The notes: generated by a model not told the origin, from the sequence alone. A stretch of 64,000 nucleotides of DNA from Hallerella sp964397425 (GCA_964397425.1 CAYNID010000002.1:217069-281068); one strand, 5' to 3'; shown: positions 1 to 9,263, counted from the stretch's first letter. Program-made: numbers and translations.

Positions 1-54
1 TCTATGATTCTTGATTTAGAACGCCATCCGCAATAAACTCTGCCCGGGCTTTTC

Positions 55-62
55 TATATTTG
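55..62 (+). promoter_or_regulatory. TATATTTG -10/-7-like box upstream of prfC
   Basis: TATATTTG ends 25 nt before the TTG start of prfC. The same octamer occurs before glyQS and aspS. It matches the TAnnTTTG -7 box known from Bacteroidota, relatives in the FCB group. No convincing -35/-33 partner is visible, so this is an inference from recurrence. Confidence 0.4.
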
Positions 63-87
63 GCCGCGTCAACGAACGAGGTCCATT

Positions 88-1659
88 TTGTCAGTAAATC
101 CAGAAATCGCGAAACGTCGAACTTTTGCCATCGTCAGTCACCCGGATGCGGGTAAAACGACAATCACCGAAAAGTTTCTTTGGTTTGGGAAGGTCATTCG
201 CGAAGCGGGACACGTCCGCGCCAAGGCCAACCGCAGTTACACGGTCAGTGACTGGATGAAAATCGAACAGGACCGCGGAATTTCCGTGTCGAGTTCCGTT
301 TTGAATTTTCCGTTTGAAGGTTGCTGGTTCAATTTGGTGGATACGCCGGGGCACCAGGACTTTTGCGAAGACACTTACCGGGCTTTGACCGCTGTCGACT
401 CGGCGCTGGTTTTAATCGACAGCGTGAACGGTGTCGAAAAGCAGACCATCAAACTGATGGAAGTCTGCCGAATGAGGCATACGCCAATCATTACGTTCAT
501 CAACAAGATGGATTTGGATGGGCGTCCGGTTTTGGATTTGTTGGATCAGATCGAATCGGTTTTGAAAATCAAAGCGATTCCGTTTACGCTCCCGATAGGA
601 GTCGGCAAGCTCTTCAAGGGCGTCTATTGTATCGCGGACAACACGTTCAACGTGTATGATGCCGGTTCCGGTCATCAGGAAATTTTGCAAATGTCCGGCC
701 CGGATGATCCGAAGCTCGTGGAGCTTTGCGGCGAAAATTGGGTGAATCAATTCCGCGAAGAATACGACATGGTGACCGGCGGCATGGATCCTTTCGACCA
801 TGAACTTTTCCTCAAAGGGGAAATGTGCCCGGTCTTCTTTGGCAGCGCGGTGAACAATTTTGGCGTGAGGCAGCTTTTGAACGCCTTTGCGGATTTGGCT
901 CCTGCGCCGATGCCGCGAGAAACGGATAAACGCGAAGTTTCTCCGGAAGAGGACAATTTTTCGGGTTTCGTGTTTAAAATCCAGGCGAATATGGATCCCA
1001 AACACCGCGACCGCACGGCGTTCCTCCGCATTTGTTCTGGAGAATTTCAACGCGGCGACAAAGTGTTCCACGTGCGCTCCGGGCGGGAAATCCGTTTGGC
1101 CGCTCCGACAGCATTTTTGGCGAAAGATAAAGAAGTCATCGACACGGCTTGGGCGGGCGACATTGTGGGAATCAACGATCCGGGACTTTTCCACATCGGC
1201 GATACGCTGACCAAAGGGGAAAAAATGAATTTTTCGGGAATTCCGGATTTTGCCCCGGAATTTTTTGCCCGGGTGACCCTTTTGAATCCGCTCAAATCCA
1301 AACAGTTGGCGAAGGGATTGAAAGAACTGACGGAAGAAGGGGCGACGCAGCTTTACCAACCGTTCAAATCCGCGATTCCTGTCATCGGCGTTGTGGGGGA
1401 ACTCCAGTTCGACGTGCTCAAGTTCCGGTTGCTTTCGGAATACGGCGCGGATGTATCGCTAGACCGCATTCCCTCTTATGGTGTCCGCTGGATTGTGGGA
1501 CCGGATGAAGACATTGAAAAATTTGTCGATGAAAACGGCATGGATTGTATGCGGGACAAAGAAGAGCGTTTTGTCTGCCTGTTCCCCAATGAATACCGCT
1601 TGAGCCTCGCCACGAAGAATTTCCCGTCTCTCCGTTTTGTCGAAACTTCGCTGGGGTAA
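88..1659 (+). CDS. prfC: Peptide chain release factor 3 (RF-3)
   Basis: Translational GTPase that recycles RF1/RF2 from the ribosome after peptide release. The 523-aa product has the expected length. Visible G motifs are SHPDAGKTT (G1, about residues 17-25), DTPGHQDF (G3, about 86-93) and NKMD (G4, about 140), followed by the EF-Tu-like domain 2 and the RF3 C-terminal domain. The start is TTG: no ATG lies upstream in frame, the N-terminus MSVNPEIAKRRTFAIVSHPD aligns with the family, and a GAGG Shine-Dalgarno lies a few bases upstream. A CapA-like lipoprotein gene follows after 2 bp, so the two are probably co-transcribed, although their functions look unrelated. A short reading frame ending at position 36 may be the tail of a gene upstream of the window. 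Confidence 0.97.
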   Translation: MSVNPEIAKRRTFAIVSHPDAGKTTITEKFLWFGKVIREAGHVRAKANRSYTVSDWMKIEQDRGISVSSSVLNFPFEGCWFNLVDTPGHQDFCEDTYRALTAVDSALVLIDSVNGVEKQTIKLMEVCRMRHTPIITFINKMDLDGRPVLDLLDQIESVLKIKAIPFTLPIGVGKLFKGVYCIADNTFNVYDAGSGHQEILQMSGPDDPKLVELCGENWVNQFREEYDMVTGGMDPFDHELFLKGEMCPVFFGSAVNNFGVRQLLNAFADLAPAPMPRETDKREVSPEEDNFSGFVFKIQANMDPKHRDRTAFLRICSGEFQRGDKVFHVRSGREIRLAAPTAFLAKDKEVIDTAWAGDIVGINDPGLFHIGDTLTKGEKMNFSGIPDFAPEFFARVTLLNPLKSKQLAKGLKELTEEGATQLYQPFKSAIPVIGVVGELQFDVLKFRLLSEYGADVSLDRIPSYGVRWIVGPDEDIEKFVDENGMDCMRDKEERFVCLFPNEYRLSLATKNFPSLRFVETSLG

Positions 1660-1661
1660 GT

Positions 1662-2939
1662 GTGCGCGCGTCCTTCTTTTTGATGGTTTCCGCCATTCCG
1701 TTCTGCTTGTCTGCCTGCGTTTGCGGATCCCGGGAAGCGAAAACGGATTTTGCACAAATGGAGTCTTCGTCATCTTCGGCGGTTGAACCTCAATCCTCGA
1801 CTGTGGAGGCTCCTTTGGCTGCCCCAAAAGATTCGTCCGTATCGGAAGTTTCTTTTTTTGCCGTGGGCGATGTCCTGTTCCATGGAGCGTTGTTCAAGGA
1901 ATGTGCCGAAGACTCATCCCGGTGCCATTTTGACTATGTATTTGAATCGTGGAAAAAGGATATCCAGGCCGCGGATATCGCCGTTGTGAATCAGGAAACC
2001 ATCTTTGTCCCGCGCAGCGAAGGGTACACGTCATATCCGAATTTCGGATCTCCGGAAGAGGTGGGCTTGGCGGAATTGAACGCCGGTTTTGATATTGTGA
2101 CCCATGCGACAAATCATACGATAGACCGTCGCGCCGAAGCGGTGGATTACACGCTTTCTTTTTGGATGGGGAAACCGGTGAAGGCCTTGGGAATTCACCC
2201 GACAAGAGAAGACAGGGATTCGGCTTTTACATTGGAAAAAAACGGCATTCGTTTTGGATTCGTGAATTTCACGTATGGATTGAATGGACAAAAACTCCCG
2301 GCGGACAGGCCGTATTTGGTTGACGTTTTGGATAGCGCGGATGAGTGGCTTCTTCAAATCCACCGGGCAGAAGCCGCGTCGGAAGTGACTGTCGCCTTTT
2401 TGCATTTTGGAACGGAATACACGGATCTTCCGACGCAAGAAGCGATGCGGTTTGCAGAAAAAGCGATTGACGCGGGTGCGGACATTTTGGTGTGCGCGCA
2501 TCCGCACGTGATTGAACCATTCGGCGTGTTCACCACGAAGGCGGGAAACCGGGCGCTGGTTTACTGGTCGCTTGGCAATTTTGTTTCAAACCAGCAGGAT
2601 ATTTCAACGAATCTGGGTGGTGTCGCCAAATTTACCGTGCGCAAAGTTCAAAAAGGGGAAGACTTTCGCGTGGAAATCGCGCGGGCGTCGTTTGAAGGTT
2701 CGGTGACTCAGCAAGAAGTGGGGAATTACCGGGCGATACCCCTTTCGGATTATTCGGATTCTTTGGCGGATAAACACCGGCTCAAGGCGAAATTCCCCGA
2801 TTTGACATTGTCGGAGTTGCAAAAGCGATTCCAGAAAACACTTGGCGAGGCTTCTCTTTGCGAAACGGAAACGGTTGAAGAGGCGTTGCCGCTGATAGTT
2901 CAAAATCTTTCGTCCGCGAAAAAGATTCCGTCATTTTAA
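1662..2939 (+). CDS. CapA-family (PGA_cap) lipoprotein, metallophosphatase-like
   Basis: 425 aa. The N-terminus is a lipoprotein signal with lipobox LSAC at about residues 16-19, then a short serine-rich stretch, then a CapA domain. CapA hallmarks are AVGDVLFHG, VVNQETIF, THATNHTIDR, FLHFGTEYTDLPT, ADILVCAHPHVIEPF and YWSLGNFVSNQ, in the usual order of the calcineurin-like poly-gamma-glutamate synthesis superfamily. Family members act at the cell surface in capsule or cell-wall polymer handling; the substrate here cannot be told. The GTG start lies 2 bp after the prfC stop. No pgsB/pgsC-type genes are nearby, so a poly-gamma-glutamate capsule role is not supported by context. Confidence 0.88.
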   Translation: MRASFFLMVSAIPFCLSACVCGSREAKTDFAQMESSSSSAVEPQSSTVEAPLAAPKDSSVSEVSFFAVGDVLFHGALFKECAEDSSRCHFDYVFESWKKDIQAADIAVVNQETIFVPRSEGYTSYPNFGSPEEVGLAELNAGFDIVTHATNHTIDRRAEAVDYTLSFWMGKPVKALGIHPTREDRDSAFTLEKNGIRFGFVNFTYGLNGQKLPADRPYLVDVLDSADEWLLQIHRAEAASEVTVAFLHFGTEYTDLPTQEAMRFAEKAIDAGADILVCAHPHVIEPFGVFTTKAGNRALVYWSLGNFVSNQQDISTNLGGVAKFTVRKVQKGEDFRVEIARASFEGSVTQQEVGNYRAIPLSDYSDSLADKHRLKAKFPDLTLSELQKRFQKTLGEASLCETETVEEALPLIVQNLSSAKKIPSF

Positions 2940-3386
2940 CGTTTATTTTTGACGTTTGAATGGATGTTCTGTCGAGAATTCCATCCGTTTTTGCCCTTTA
3001 TCATTAACGGCGAAAATTTTTTGAAATGCGTGGCATTTGCCGAGCAGGGAAGACTTCACAACATTGTTGGACGCCGTGGGCGGGGAAGAAGTAGCGGGCA
3101 AGGCGCTCAAGTTACCTCAAGGACTAGGTTTGGACTTTGTAAAAATCCGAAATTAGGAATGCGGGTTGGGATTTCAACAGAAAAAACTTTTCTGTAAATG
3201 TGGAAAATTTTGCCCGGAGTCAATGCTTGGATGAAAGCCGTTTTCGCTGAATGGAAATAAGTCATCCGGAGTATGGAGCGCAATCTCATTTTTAAAGCGC
3301 CTTTCAAATAGAAAGGCCGTTTTGCAAATAAGCTTTTTGTCAAAACAAAGAAATTCCATGCCGCAGCATGCCGGGAGCTTTTTGCA
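2940..3386. other. Intergenic stretch holding a decayed FISUMP fragment
   Basis: About 450 bases between the CapA gene and the valS terminator. Apart from the FISUMP remnant listed separately I see no gene. A short open frame at 2949-3197 shows no domain, no signal peptide and no ribosome-binding site, and overlaps the remnant in another frame. Confidence 0.5.
3025..3156 (+). pseudogene. FISUMP domain remnant
   Basis: One plus-strand frame, bounded by stops at 3022 and 3154, reads NAWHLPSREDF, then TTLLDAVGGEEVAGKALK, then a divergent tail. The block WHLPS-x5-LLxxVGG-x4-AGKxLK is the central core of the FISUMP domain, which has about 180 residues in intact proteins. There is no start codon, no N-terminal half (the TIGTQTWMAKNL-type block) and no C-terminal half. 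Just upstream, another frame reads RGIC, which in FISUMP proteins directly precedes the GWHLP motif. The two motifs share the bases ggcatttgcc here, which would fit a small deletion between short direct repeats. Recognition is by eye from the motif and from the intact FISUMP copy at 44681-46747 (GICPEGWHLPDTTEW). Confidence 0.6.
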
Positions 3387-3421
3387 TAAAAAACGCCCCG
3401 TCGACTCGAACGGGGCGTTTT
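3387..3421 (-). terminator. Rho-independent terminator of valS
   Basis: AAAACGCCCCG and CGGGGCGTTTT form an 11-bp stem with a 10-nt loop; on the minus strand a T-run follows. It lies 25 bp downstream of the valS stop. Confidence 0.85.
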
Positions 3422-3446
3422 GCAATGTGTTTGGCGAAGAGCGTTT

Positions 3447-6221
3447 TTACTTCAACTCTTCCAACGCTTTTTCGCTTTTGGCGATGATGTCTTGTTGCGT
3501 CGCGAGTTTGGTACGTTCCGCGTTCACGACTGCTTCCGGCGCGCCGTTCACGAACTTCTCGTTGGAAAGCTTTCTTTCGATGCTCGCCGCGAAGGCTTTC
3601 GCCTTTTCAATTTCCTTTTCCAAACGGGAAATTTCTGCAGCCGGGTCAAGGATGCCTTCGAGCGGAATGTAAAGCTCGCCACCGGGGACGACGGCACTCG
3701 CGCTGAATTTGGGCTTCGCCGCTTTGACGGCGATTTCCAAGGAGTCGAGACCGCCGAGTTCCGTGACGATGGCGCGGCAATTGTCCACGGATTTTTCCAC
3801 GTTGTCGTTATCGACGGCGAGTACGGCCACGAGTTTCTTTGCCGGAGCGACTTTGTAACGTCCGCGAATTCCACGAACGGCTTCGACGACGGCGAACGCC
3901 CGGTCAAACGCCTTTTCGATATCGGGATTGATCAGAGATTCGTCGGCCTTGGGCCACGGACTTCTGATGACGCGTTCCGAGTTCGGGAAGAGCGTTGCGT
4001 TGAGTTCTTCGGTGATGAACGGCATGACCGGATGCAAAAGGTCCAAAACGTTCTTGAGCACGTGTCCGAGAATCGCCATCGCGTTTTTCTTTTCGGCATC
4101 GAGAACTTCACGGTTGATAATGGACTTTTTGATTTCCAGATAATTGGAACAGACATCATCCCAAACGAAGCGGTAAAGGAATCCGGCGAGTTCTGCGAAG
4201 TGGTATTCTTCGAGCATCCGCGTGGCATCCTTGATGGTGGAGTTCAAACGGCTGAGAATCCAGTAATCTTCGATTTTGAGCTTTTCTTTGTCTTCCCACG
4301 GGGCGTTCGGATTGACGGTGAGGTTCGCCTGCTCCAAATGCGGCAACAGGAAACGGCACGCATTCCAAAGCTTGTTCGAAAAGTTCCGTCCGATTTCGAA
4401 TTTTTCAGACGTGTTGATTTCTGATCCGTCTTCTTGTTTTTCTTTTTTCACGGGGAGGCGCACGTCTTGATTGTCTGTGCAAAGGCTTGCCATCACGAAT
4501 CGGAGTGCGTCGGTGCCGTATTTCTTTTCAATATCCATCGGGTCTACGCCGTTCCCTTTGGATTTGCTCATGGTTTGGCCGTTGCCATCGAGAATCTTCG
4601 GGTGGATGTAGACGGTGTGGAAGGGAACCGTACCCATGTCTTCTTGGCTGAAGAGGACCATGCGGGCGACCCAAAGCGTGATGATGTCGCGGCTTGTGAC
4701 CAAAACGCTTGTCGGATAATAGCGCTTGAGCGTTTCTGTCTGGTCGGGCCATCCCATGGTGGAATGCGGCCACAGGCCGCTTGAAAACCACGTGTCCAGC
4801 ACGTCTTCTTCTTGCAAAATCTGATGACCGGGAACGGCGTCTTGCGGCAAATCCTCTTCTTCGGAGCAAATGAGCCATACACCGTTTTGCGCCTTGTAAT
4901 AGAAAACGTCCTTGCGGTCGGCGAAGGCTTTTTTCAAGTCGTCTTCGGTCGTCGAGGCGTCCGCATGCCAAATGGGAATCCGGTGTCCCCACCAAAGTTG
5001 ACGGCTGATGCACCAGTCGCGTTTTTCGGCAAGCCAGTCCAAGTATTTGTTCGCATACCGTTCGGGGAGAATCTTGATTTCTCCAGAGGTCACGGCTTCC
5101 ATCGCTTTGTCGGCGAGGGCGTCCATTTTGACAAACCATTGGTCGCTCAAATAAGGTTCGATGACTGTCTTGGAACGGTCTGAATGTCCCACTTGCATTT
5201 CGTGGTCTTCCACTTTGAGAAGGAGTCCCAAATCTTCGAGACCTTTGACGACGGCGTCGCGAGCCGCCATTCCTTTTAGGCCTTGGAACGGTCCGGCATT
5301 TTCGTTTAAGGAACCATCTTCGTTCATGATGTTTATCATGGGGAGCTTGTGACGGAGTCCTGTGGCGTAGTCGTTCGGATCATGTGCCGGGGTTACTTTC
5401 ACAGACCCGGTTCCAAAGGCCATGTCAACGAGAATCGCATCGGCGATGACGGGAATTTCGCGGTTGACAAAGGGAACTTTGAGCGTTTTGCCGATGAATT
5501 TCTTGTAGCGTTCGTCATTCGGGTGGACTGCCAAAGCGGTGTCGCCCATGATGGTTTCGGGGCGCGTCGTCGAAACGGGAATGTAGCCGGAACCATCGGA
5601 AAGGGGATATTTGAACGTCCAGAAATGACCCTTGACTGTTTCGTGATAAATTTCGTCATCGGCGACTGCCGTTTGGAGTTTGGTATCCCAGTTGACCAGG
5701 CGTTTTCCCCTGTAAATGAGGCCTTTTTTGAAAAGGTTGAAAAACGCGTGACGGACGGCTTTGGCGCAGACGGGATCCAGCGTGAAACGCTGGCGGCTCC
5801 AGTCGCAGCTTACGCCCAAGCTTTTGAGCTGTTTGGTGATGCGGGCTTCGTATTCGTCTTTCCACTTCCAGATGCGTTCGACCAGGGCTTCTCTGCCGAT
5901 GTCGTGACGCGTTTTGTGTTCGTCTTGGAAGAGTCTCTTTTCGACGACGGCCTGCGTGGCGATTCCCGCGTGGTCAGTTCCCGGGATCCAGAGCGTATCG
6001 CAGCCCGTTTTGCGGCGGTAACGGACGAGGATGTCTTGGAGCGTATCGTTCAGGGCGTGGCCCAGGTGAAGTGCGCCAGTGACATTCGGAGGAGGGATGA
6101 CGATGGAGAAGGTGTTTTCTTTGGGGCCTTTTCCGCTGGGGGCAAAATCGTTGTTTTTATTCCATTGGTCGTGCCAACGGGCTTCAATAATTTTCGGATT
6201 GTAACGAGATTCCATTTCCAT
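3447..6221 (-). CDS. valS: Valine-tRNA ligase
   Basis: Class I aminoacyl-tRNA synthetase charging tRNA-Val. The 924-aa product shows the HIGH signature as PPNVTGALHLGHALN (about residues 45-59), the KMSKS loop as GQTMSKSKGNGVDP, an editing (CP1) domain between them, the DALR-type anticodon domain, and a C-terminal coiled-coil arm rich in EKEIEKAKAFA-like sequence. The frame stays open to 6293, but the conserved protein begins at MEMESRYNPKIIEARW, so I place the start at 6221. A TAGATT box 8 nt upstream of that ATG supports this choice. A strong terminator follows the gene. It diverges from glyQS, with dispersed repeat copy A between them. Confidence 0.96.
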   Translation of the reverse strand: MEMESRYNPKIIEARWHDQWNKNNDFAPSGKGPKENTFSIVIPPPNVTGALHLGHALNDTLQDILVRYRRKTGCDTLWIPGTDHAGIATQAVVEKRLFQDEHKTRHDIGREALVERIWKWKDEYEARITKQLKSLGVSCDWSRQRFTLDPVCAKAVRHAFFNLFKKGLIYRGKRLVNWDTKLQTAVADDEIYHETVKGHFWTFKYPLSDGSGYIPVSTTRPETIMGDTALAVHPNDERYKKFIGKTLKVPFVNREIPVIADAILVDMAFGTGSVKVTPAHDPNDYATGLRHKLPMINIMNEDGSLNENAGPFQGLKGMAARDAVVKGLEDLGLLLKVEDHEMQVGHSDRSKTVIEPYLSDQWFVKMDALADKAMEAVTSGEIKILPERYANKYLDWLAEKRDWCISRQLWWGHRIPIWHADASTTEDDLKKAFADRKDVFYYKAQNGVWLICSEEEDLPQDAVPGHQILQEEDVLDTWFSSGLWPHSTMGWPDQTETLKRYYPTSVLVTSRDIITLWVARMVLFSQEDMGTVPFHTVYIHPKILDGNGQTMSKSKGNGVDPMDIEKKYGTDALRFVMASLCTDNQDVRLPVKKEKQEDGSEINTSEKFEIGRNFSNKLWNACRFLLPHLEQANLTVNPNAPWEDKEKLKIEDYWILSRLNSTIKDATRMLEEYHFAELAGFLYRFVWDDVCSNYLEIKKSIINREVLDAEKKNAMAILGHVLKNVLDLLHPVMPFITEELNATLFPNSERVIRSPWPKADESLINPDIEKAFDRAFAVVEAVRGIRGRYKVAPAKKLVAVLAVDNDNVEKSVDNCRAIVTELGGLDSLEIAVKAAKPKFSASAVVPGGELYIPLEGILDPAAEISRLEKEIEKAKAFAASIERKLSNEKFVNGAPEAVVNAERTKLATQQDIIAKSEKALEELK

Positions 6222-6323
6222 AATGCCTAAATCTAGCAAAAAGAACGGATTCCAGATTGAAGAATCCGTTGAAAACGACTCGGCGCATTCCATTTTCAGT
6301 TCGCAGCTCTAATTCCGCATATA

Positions 6324-6469
6324 CATTCCTCATTCCTCATTCCTCATTATGAAAAGGCTCTCCGTGCAAAACCCCACACAAGAAGAATTTCCCGTTCACA
6401 GCACCAATTTCTAATTCCTCATTACTAATTCCTCATTACTAATTACTACTCCCTAATCCCTAATTCTGA
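6324..6469 (+). repeat. Dispersed intergenic repeat, copy A (heptamer type)
   Basis: Begins with perfect tandem heptamers (cattcct three times from 6324). A conserved core follows (tccgtgcaaaaccccacaca from 6361, then agaagaatttcccgttcaca), then a degenerate heptamer array of attcctc/attacta units to about 6469. The core is almost identical to copy B at 27641. It fills the valS-glyQS divergent intergenic region up to the glyQS promoter box. No protein-coding potential is seen. Confidence 0.8.
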
Positions 6470-6476
6470 TTTTTTT

Positions 6477-6484
6477 TATATTTG
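6477..6484 (+). promoter_or_regulatory. TATATTTG -10/-7-like box of glyQS
   Basis: TATATTTG lies 28 nt upstream of the glyQS ATG; an AAAGGA Shine-Dalgarno sits between them. Same octamer as at prfC and aspS. Confidence 0.45.
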
Positions 6485-6512
6485 TCGCGAAAAACATCAA
6501 AAAGGACTCGAT

Positions 6513-7925
6513 ATGGCCAAAACAGTACAGAATGCGCTCAAAGATTTGATTTCCCTCTGCAAAAGACGCGGATTCATTTTCCCCGGTTCCGAAATTTACG
6601 ATGGACTGGCGAATACGTGGGATTACGGCCCGTATGGTATCGAGCTGAAGCGCAACATCAAGAACCTCTGGTGGAAAACGTTTGTCTCCAGCCGCCCGGA
6701 TGTTGTCGGTCTCGATTCGTCCATTTTGCTGAATCCGCGGGTTTGGCAGGCGTCGGGTCACGTTTCGAATTTTTCGGATCCCCTTGTCGATTGCAAGGCT
6801 TGCCATGAACGTTTCCGCGCCGACCAGCTTCTCGAAGAAAAACTCGGCGAAGGATGTTGCGCCGGCAAGACGTTCCCTGAAATTCACCAGATGATGGTCG
6901 ACAATCAAATCGAATGCCCCAAATGCGGCAAGATGGATTTCACGGAACCGCGCGCCTTCAACCTCATGTTCCAGACTCAGCTTGGCGTTCTCGAAGGTAC
7001 GGGCAACAAGGTCTTCCTCCGTCCGGAAACGGCGCAGGGGATTTTCATCAACTTCAAAAACATCATGGACAATGTCCGTCCCAAGATTCCGTTTGGCGTC
7101 GGGCAAATTGGAAAGTCTTTCCGCAACGAAATCACGCCGGGGAACTTCATTTTCCGCACCCGTGAATTTGAACAGATGGAACTGGAGTTCTTCTGCGAGC
7201 CGGGGACCGAAAAAGAATGGTACGACTATTGGAAAAAGTTCTGCGTGGACTTTGTGGAAGGCCTGGGCGTGAACAAAGAGAAGCTCCGCCTCCGCGAACA
7301 CGCGAAAGAAGAACTTTCCCATTATTCGAACGGAACGTCCGACATTGAATACAACTTCCCGTTTGGCTGGGGCGAACTGTGGGGCATCGCTAGCCGCACC
7401 GATTTCGATTTGACCCAGCACCAGAAAGAATCCAAGGTCAAGATGGAATATTTCGACGCGGTGAACAACATGCGTTACATTCCTTACGTCGTGGAACCTT
7501 CCCTCGGCGTGGACCGCCTGCTGCTCGTGCTCCTTTGCGACGCTTACGATGTCGAAAAGCTCGAAAACGGCGAAGAACGTGTCGTCTTGCATTTCAGCCC
7601 GAAGGTCGCCCCGGTCAAGGCCGCCATCCTTCCGCTCGTGAAAAAGGGAAAAGTCAAGGAAGTCGCCGAGGATCTTTACAAAAAGCTCCTCCAGGACTTT
7701 AACGTCGAATATGACGAAACGCAGTCGATTGGAAAGCGTTACCGCCGTCAAGACGAACTGGGAACGCCGTTCTGCATCACGGTCGATTTCGACACGATTG
7801 GGGAAGGTGACGACGTGAACCCCGAATACAAGGGAATGGTCACCGTCCGCGAACGCGACTCCATGAAGCAGGAGCACGTGAAGATCGAAGAACTGAGCAA
7901 CTGGCTTTCTGCCCATTTGAAGTAA
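6513..7925 (+). CDS. glyQS: Glycine-tRNA ligase, dimeric type
   Basis: Class II synthetase charging tRNA-Gly, of the single-chain alpha2 (eukaryote/archaea/Gram-positive-like) type rather than the GlyQ/GlyS tetramer. The 470-aa product shows GFIFPGSEIYDGLANTWDYG at the N-terminus, FLRPETAQGIF, motif 2 SFRNEITPG, FEQMELEFF, motif 3 SLGVDRLLL, and a C-terminal anticodon-binding domain (from about residue 370). A cysteine pair insertion (CKACHERF and CPKCGKMDF, about residues 93 and 133) probably binds zinc. An AAAGGA ribosome-binding site precedes ATG 6513. It diverges from valS. Confidence 0.96.
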   Translation: MAKTVQNALKDLISLCKRRGFIFPGSEIYDGLANTWDYGPYGIELKRNIKNLWWKTFVSSRPDVVGLDSSILLNPRVWQASGHVSNFSDPLVDCKACHERFRADQLLEEKLGEGCCAGKTFPEIHQMMVDNQIECPKCGKMDFTEPRAFNLMFQTQLGVLEGTGNKVFLRPETAQGIFINFKNIMDNVRPKIPFGVGQIGKSFRNEITPGNFIFRTREFEQMELEFFCEPGTEKEWYDYWKKFCVDFVEGLGVNKEKLRLREHAKEELSHYSNGTSDIEYNFPFGWGELWGIASRTDFDLTQHQKESKVKMEYFDAVNNMRYIPYVVEPSLGVDRLLLVLLCDAYDVEKLENGEERVVLHFSPKVAPVKAAILPLVKKGKVKEVAEDLYKKLLQDFNVEYDETQSIGKRYRRQDELGTPFCITVDFDTIGEGDDVNPEYKGMVTVRERDSMKQEHVKIEELSNWLSAHLK

Positions 7926-7944
7926 CGTTCTGGATTCTTCGCGC

Positions 7945-8112
7945 ATGAAGGGAAAACTGGGGCAAGCCCGGCAAAAAGTCCGGGATTTCCGGGAAAAGGT
8001 GCAAGGGCTTTCGCGGATGCAAAAAGTCCTTGTCGTCTTCCTCGTGGCCGCCGTTCCTGCGGGTGTCGCCTTGGCGACAGCCCTCATCGTCGCCTGGAAA
8101 AGGAAAAAATGA
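7945..8112 (+). CDS. Small basic single-pass membrane protein (55 aa)
   Basis: A 55-residue frame between glyQS and the aminotransferase, with a charged N-terminal half (MKGKLGQARQKVRDFREK), one hydrophobic helix at about residues 28-50 (VLVVFLVAAVPAGVALATAL) and a WKRKK end. The amphipathic-basic head plus one helix looks like a real small membrane protein. Its TGA lies 1 bp before the ATG of the next gene, so translation is probably coupled. No family is recognised. There is no strong Shine-Dalgarno before the ATG. Confidence 0.55.
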   Translation: MKGKLGQARQKVRDFREKVQGLSRMQKVLVVFLVAAVPAGVALATALIVAWKRKK

Positions 8113-8113
8113 T

Positions 8114-9262
8114 ATGCGCCTTTCGAAAAGGCTTCCGGAGAATTTAACGGATTCTCCGTTTTTTGTTCAGTTGTCGCAAATCAAGCGCGCGGCGGATTAT
8201 ACGGATTTGACCGTTTCGAGTCCGCTCCGTGTCGGCGGGGCTTTCGATTTGGAATCGGCGCTTCCGCATGGAATCCCCAAATTTTCGGTGTGGAATCCGG
8301 ACGCTTGCGGTTGGGAAGAATCCCGCGAGGCGGTTTCGCGGTATTATGCGGACCGCGGCGGCGATTTTGACGCGGAGAGCATTTTGCTCACCGCCAGTAC
8401 GAGCGAAGCTTACGCCATTTTGTTCAAGACGTTTTGCAATTCGGGCGATGTGGTGCTCACGCCCGTTCCCGGTTATCCGCTGCTCGACTCATTGGCTTCG
8501 CTGGAATACCTGAAGACCGCCCCGTATTTCCTTTCGGAGCGGAATGGGAAATGGGCTTTGGACGTGGACTCGTTGTATGCGTTTCCGCCAAACGCGAAAA
8601 TTTTGCTGATAGTTTCTCCGAATAATCCCACGGGACATGTCTTTTCGAAAGCGGAATGGGACGCCGCCGTGGAATTCGCCAGCCGGGAAGATTTGGCGAT
8701 AGTCGTCGACGAAGTCTTTGGCGATTTTATTTACGATGGGACAGAAAGGCCGTGGAACTGGGATTCAAAAGACGTCCCCGTGTTTTTTCTGGGAGGCTTT
8801 TCCAAATCAGTCGGTTCGCCGCAGTTGAAATTGGGCTGGATGGCGTTCCGCCCGGGAAAGCTGGGAAAAGCCTTGCTGCCGGCATTGGAATATGTGGCGG
8901 ACGCTTACCTGAGCGTTTCTTCGCCCGCTTTTGCGCTTGCCCGTCCGATGCTTGAAAAGTCCTTGGAATTTGAAAAGGCCCTGTCGCACAAAATCCTCCG
9001 GAATTTGTCCCTTTTGAAAAGGAAGTTCCCATCGGCTGCTGTTTGTCCGACTGTACAAGGCGGCTGGTATGCCGCGCTCCATTTTGATGGCGAAGAGGAC
9101 GATGCTTTGACGTTCCGCTTGCTCCGCGAGGCGCGCGTTTTGGTCCAGCCGGGATTTCTTTTTGATTTTGACGAAGACGGTTGGATTGTCGTCAGCCTGC
9201 TTGTCGAACCGGAGATTTTTGAAAGGGCCGTGGAACGGATTTTGTCGACGGTTTCGGGTTGA
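8114..9262 (+). CDS. PLP-dependent aminotransferase, class I/II
   Basis: 382 aa, fold-type I aminotransferase of the aspartate aminotransferase superfamily. Visible are the PLP-contact motif SPNNPTGHVFS, the PLP-nitrogen aspartate in AIVVDEVFGDFIYD, and the Schiff-base lysine region GGFSKSVGSPQLKLGW followed by the conserved arginine-rich end. It probably transfers an amino group between an amino acid and a 2-oxo acid; the substrate is not predictable (alanine- and aromatic-type enzymes are closest in motif). The frame extends upstream to 8030, but that part overlaps the small membrane protein. ATG 8114, MRLSKRLPENLTDSPFFVQ, is the likely start. Confidence 0.85.
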   Translation: MRLSKRLPENLTDSPFFVQLSQIKRAADYTDLTVSSPLRVGGAFDLESALPHGIPKFSVWNPDACGWEESREAVSRYYADRGGDFDAESILLTASTSEAYAILFKTFCNSGDVVLTPVPGYPLLDSLASLEYLKTAPYFLSERNGKWALDVDSLYAFPPNAKILLIVSPNNPTGHVFSKAEWDAAVEFASREDLAIVVDEVFGDFIYDGTERPWNWDSKDVPVFFLGGFSKSVGSPQLKLGWMAFRPGKLGKALLPALEYVADAYLSVSSPAFALARPMLEKSLEFEKALSHKILRNLSLLKRKFPSAAVCPTVQGGWYAALHFDGEEDDALTFRLLREARVLVQPGFLFDFDEDGWIVVSLLVEPEIFERAVERILSTVSG

Positions 9263-9263
9263 A

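Noticed and set aside
1..36. Tail of an upstream gene (frame ending SMILDLERHPQ)
   Set aside because: Only 11 codons are visible; not enough to call a gene.
2949..3197. 82-aa plus-strand open frame after the CapA gene
   Set aside because: No start signal or domain; the FISUMP similarity lies in a different frame of the same bases.
6324..6469. Heptamer repeats considered as CRISPR or as a terminator
   Set aside because: Units are 7 nt without spacers, and there is no inverted repeat with a T-run.
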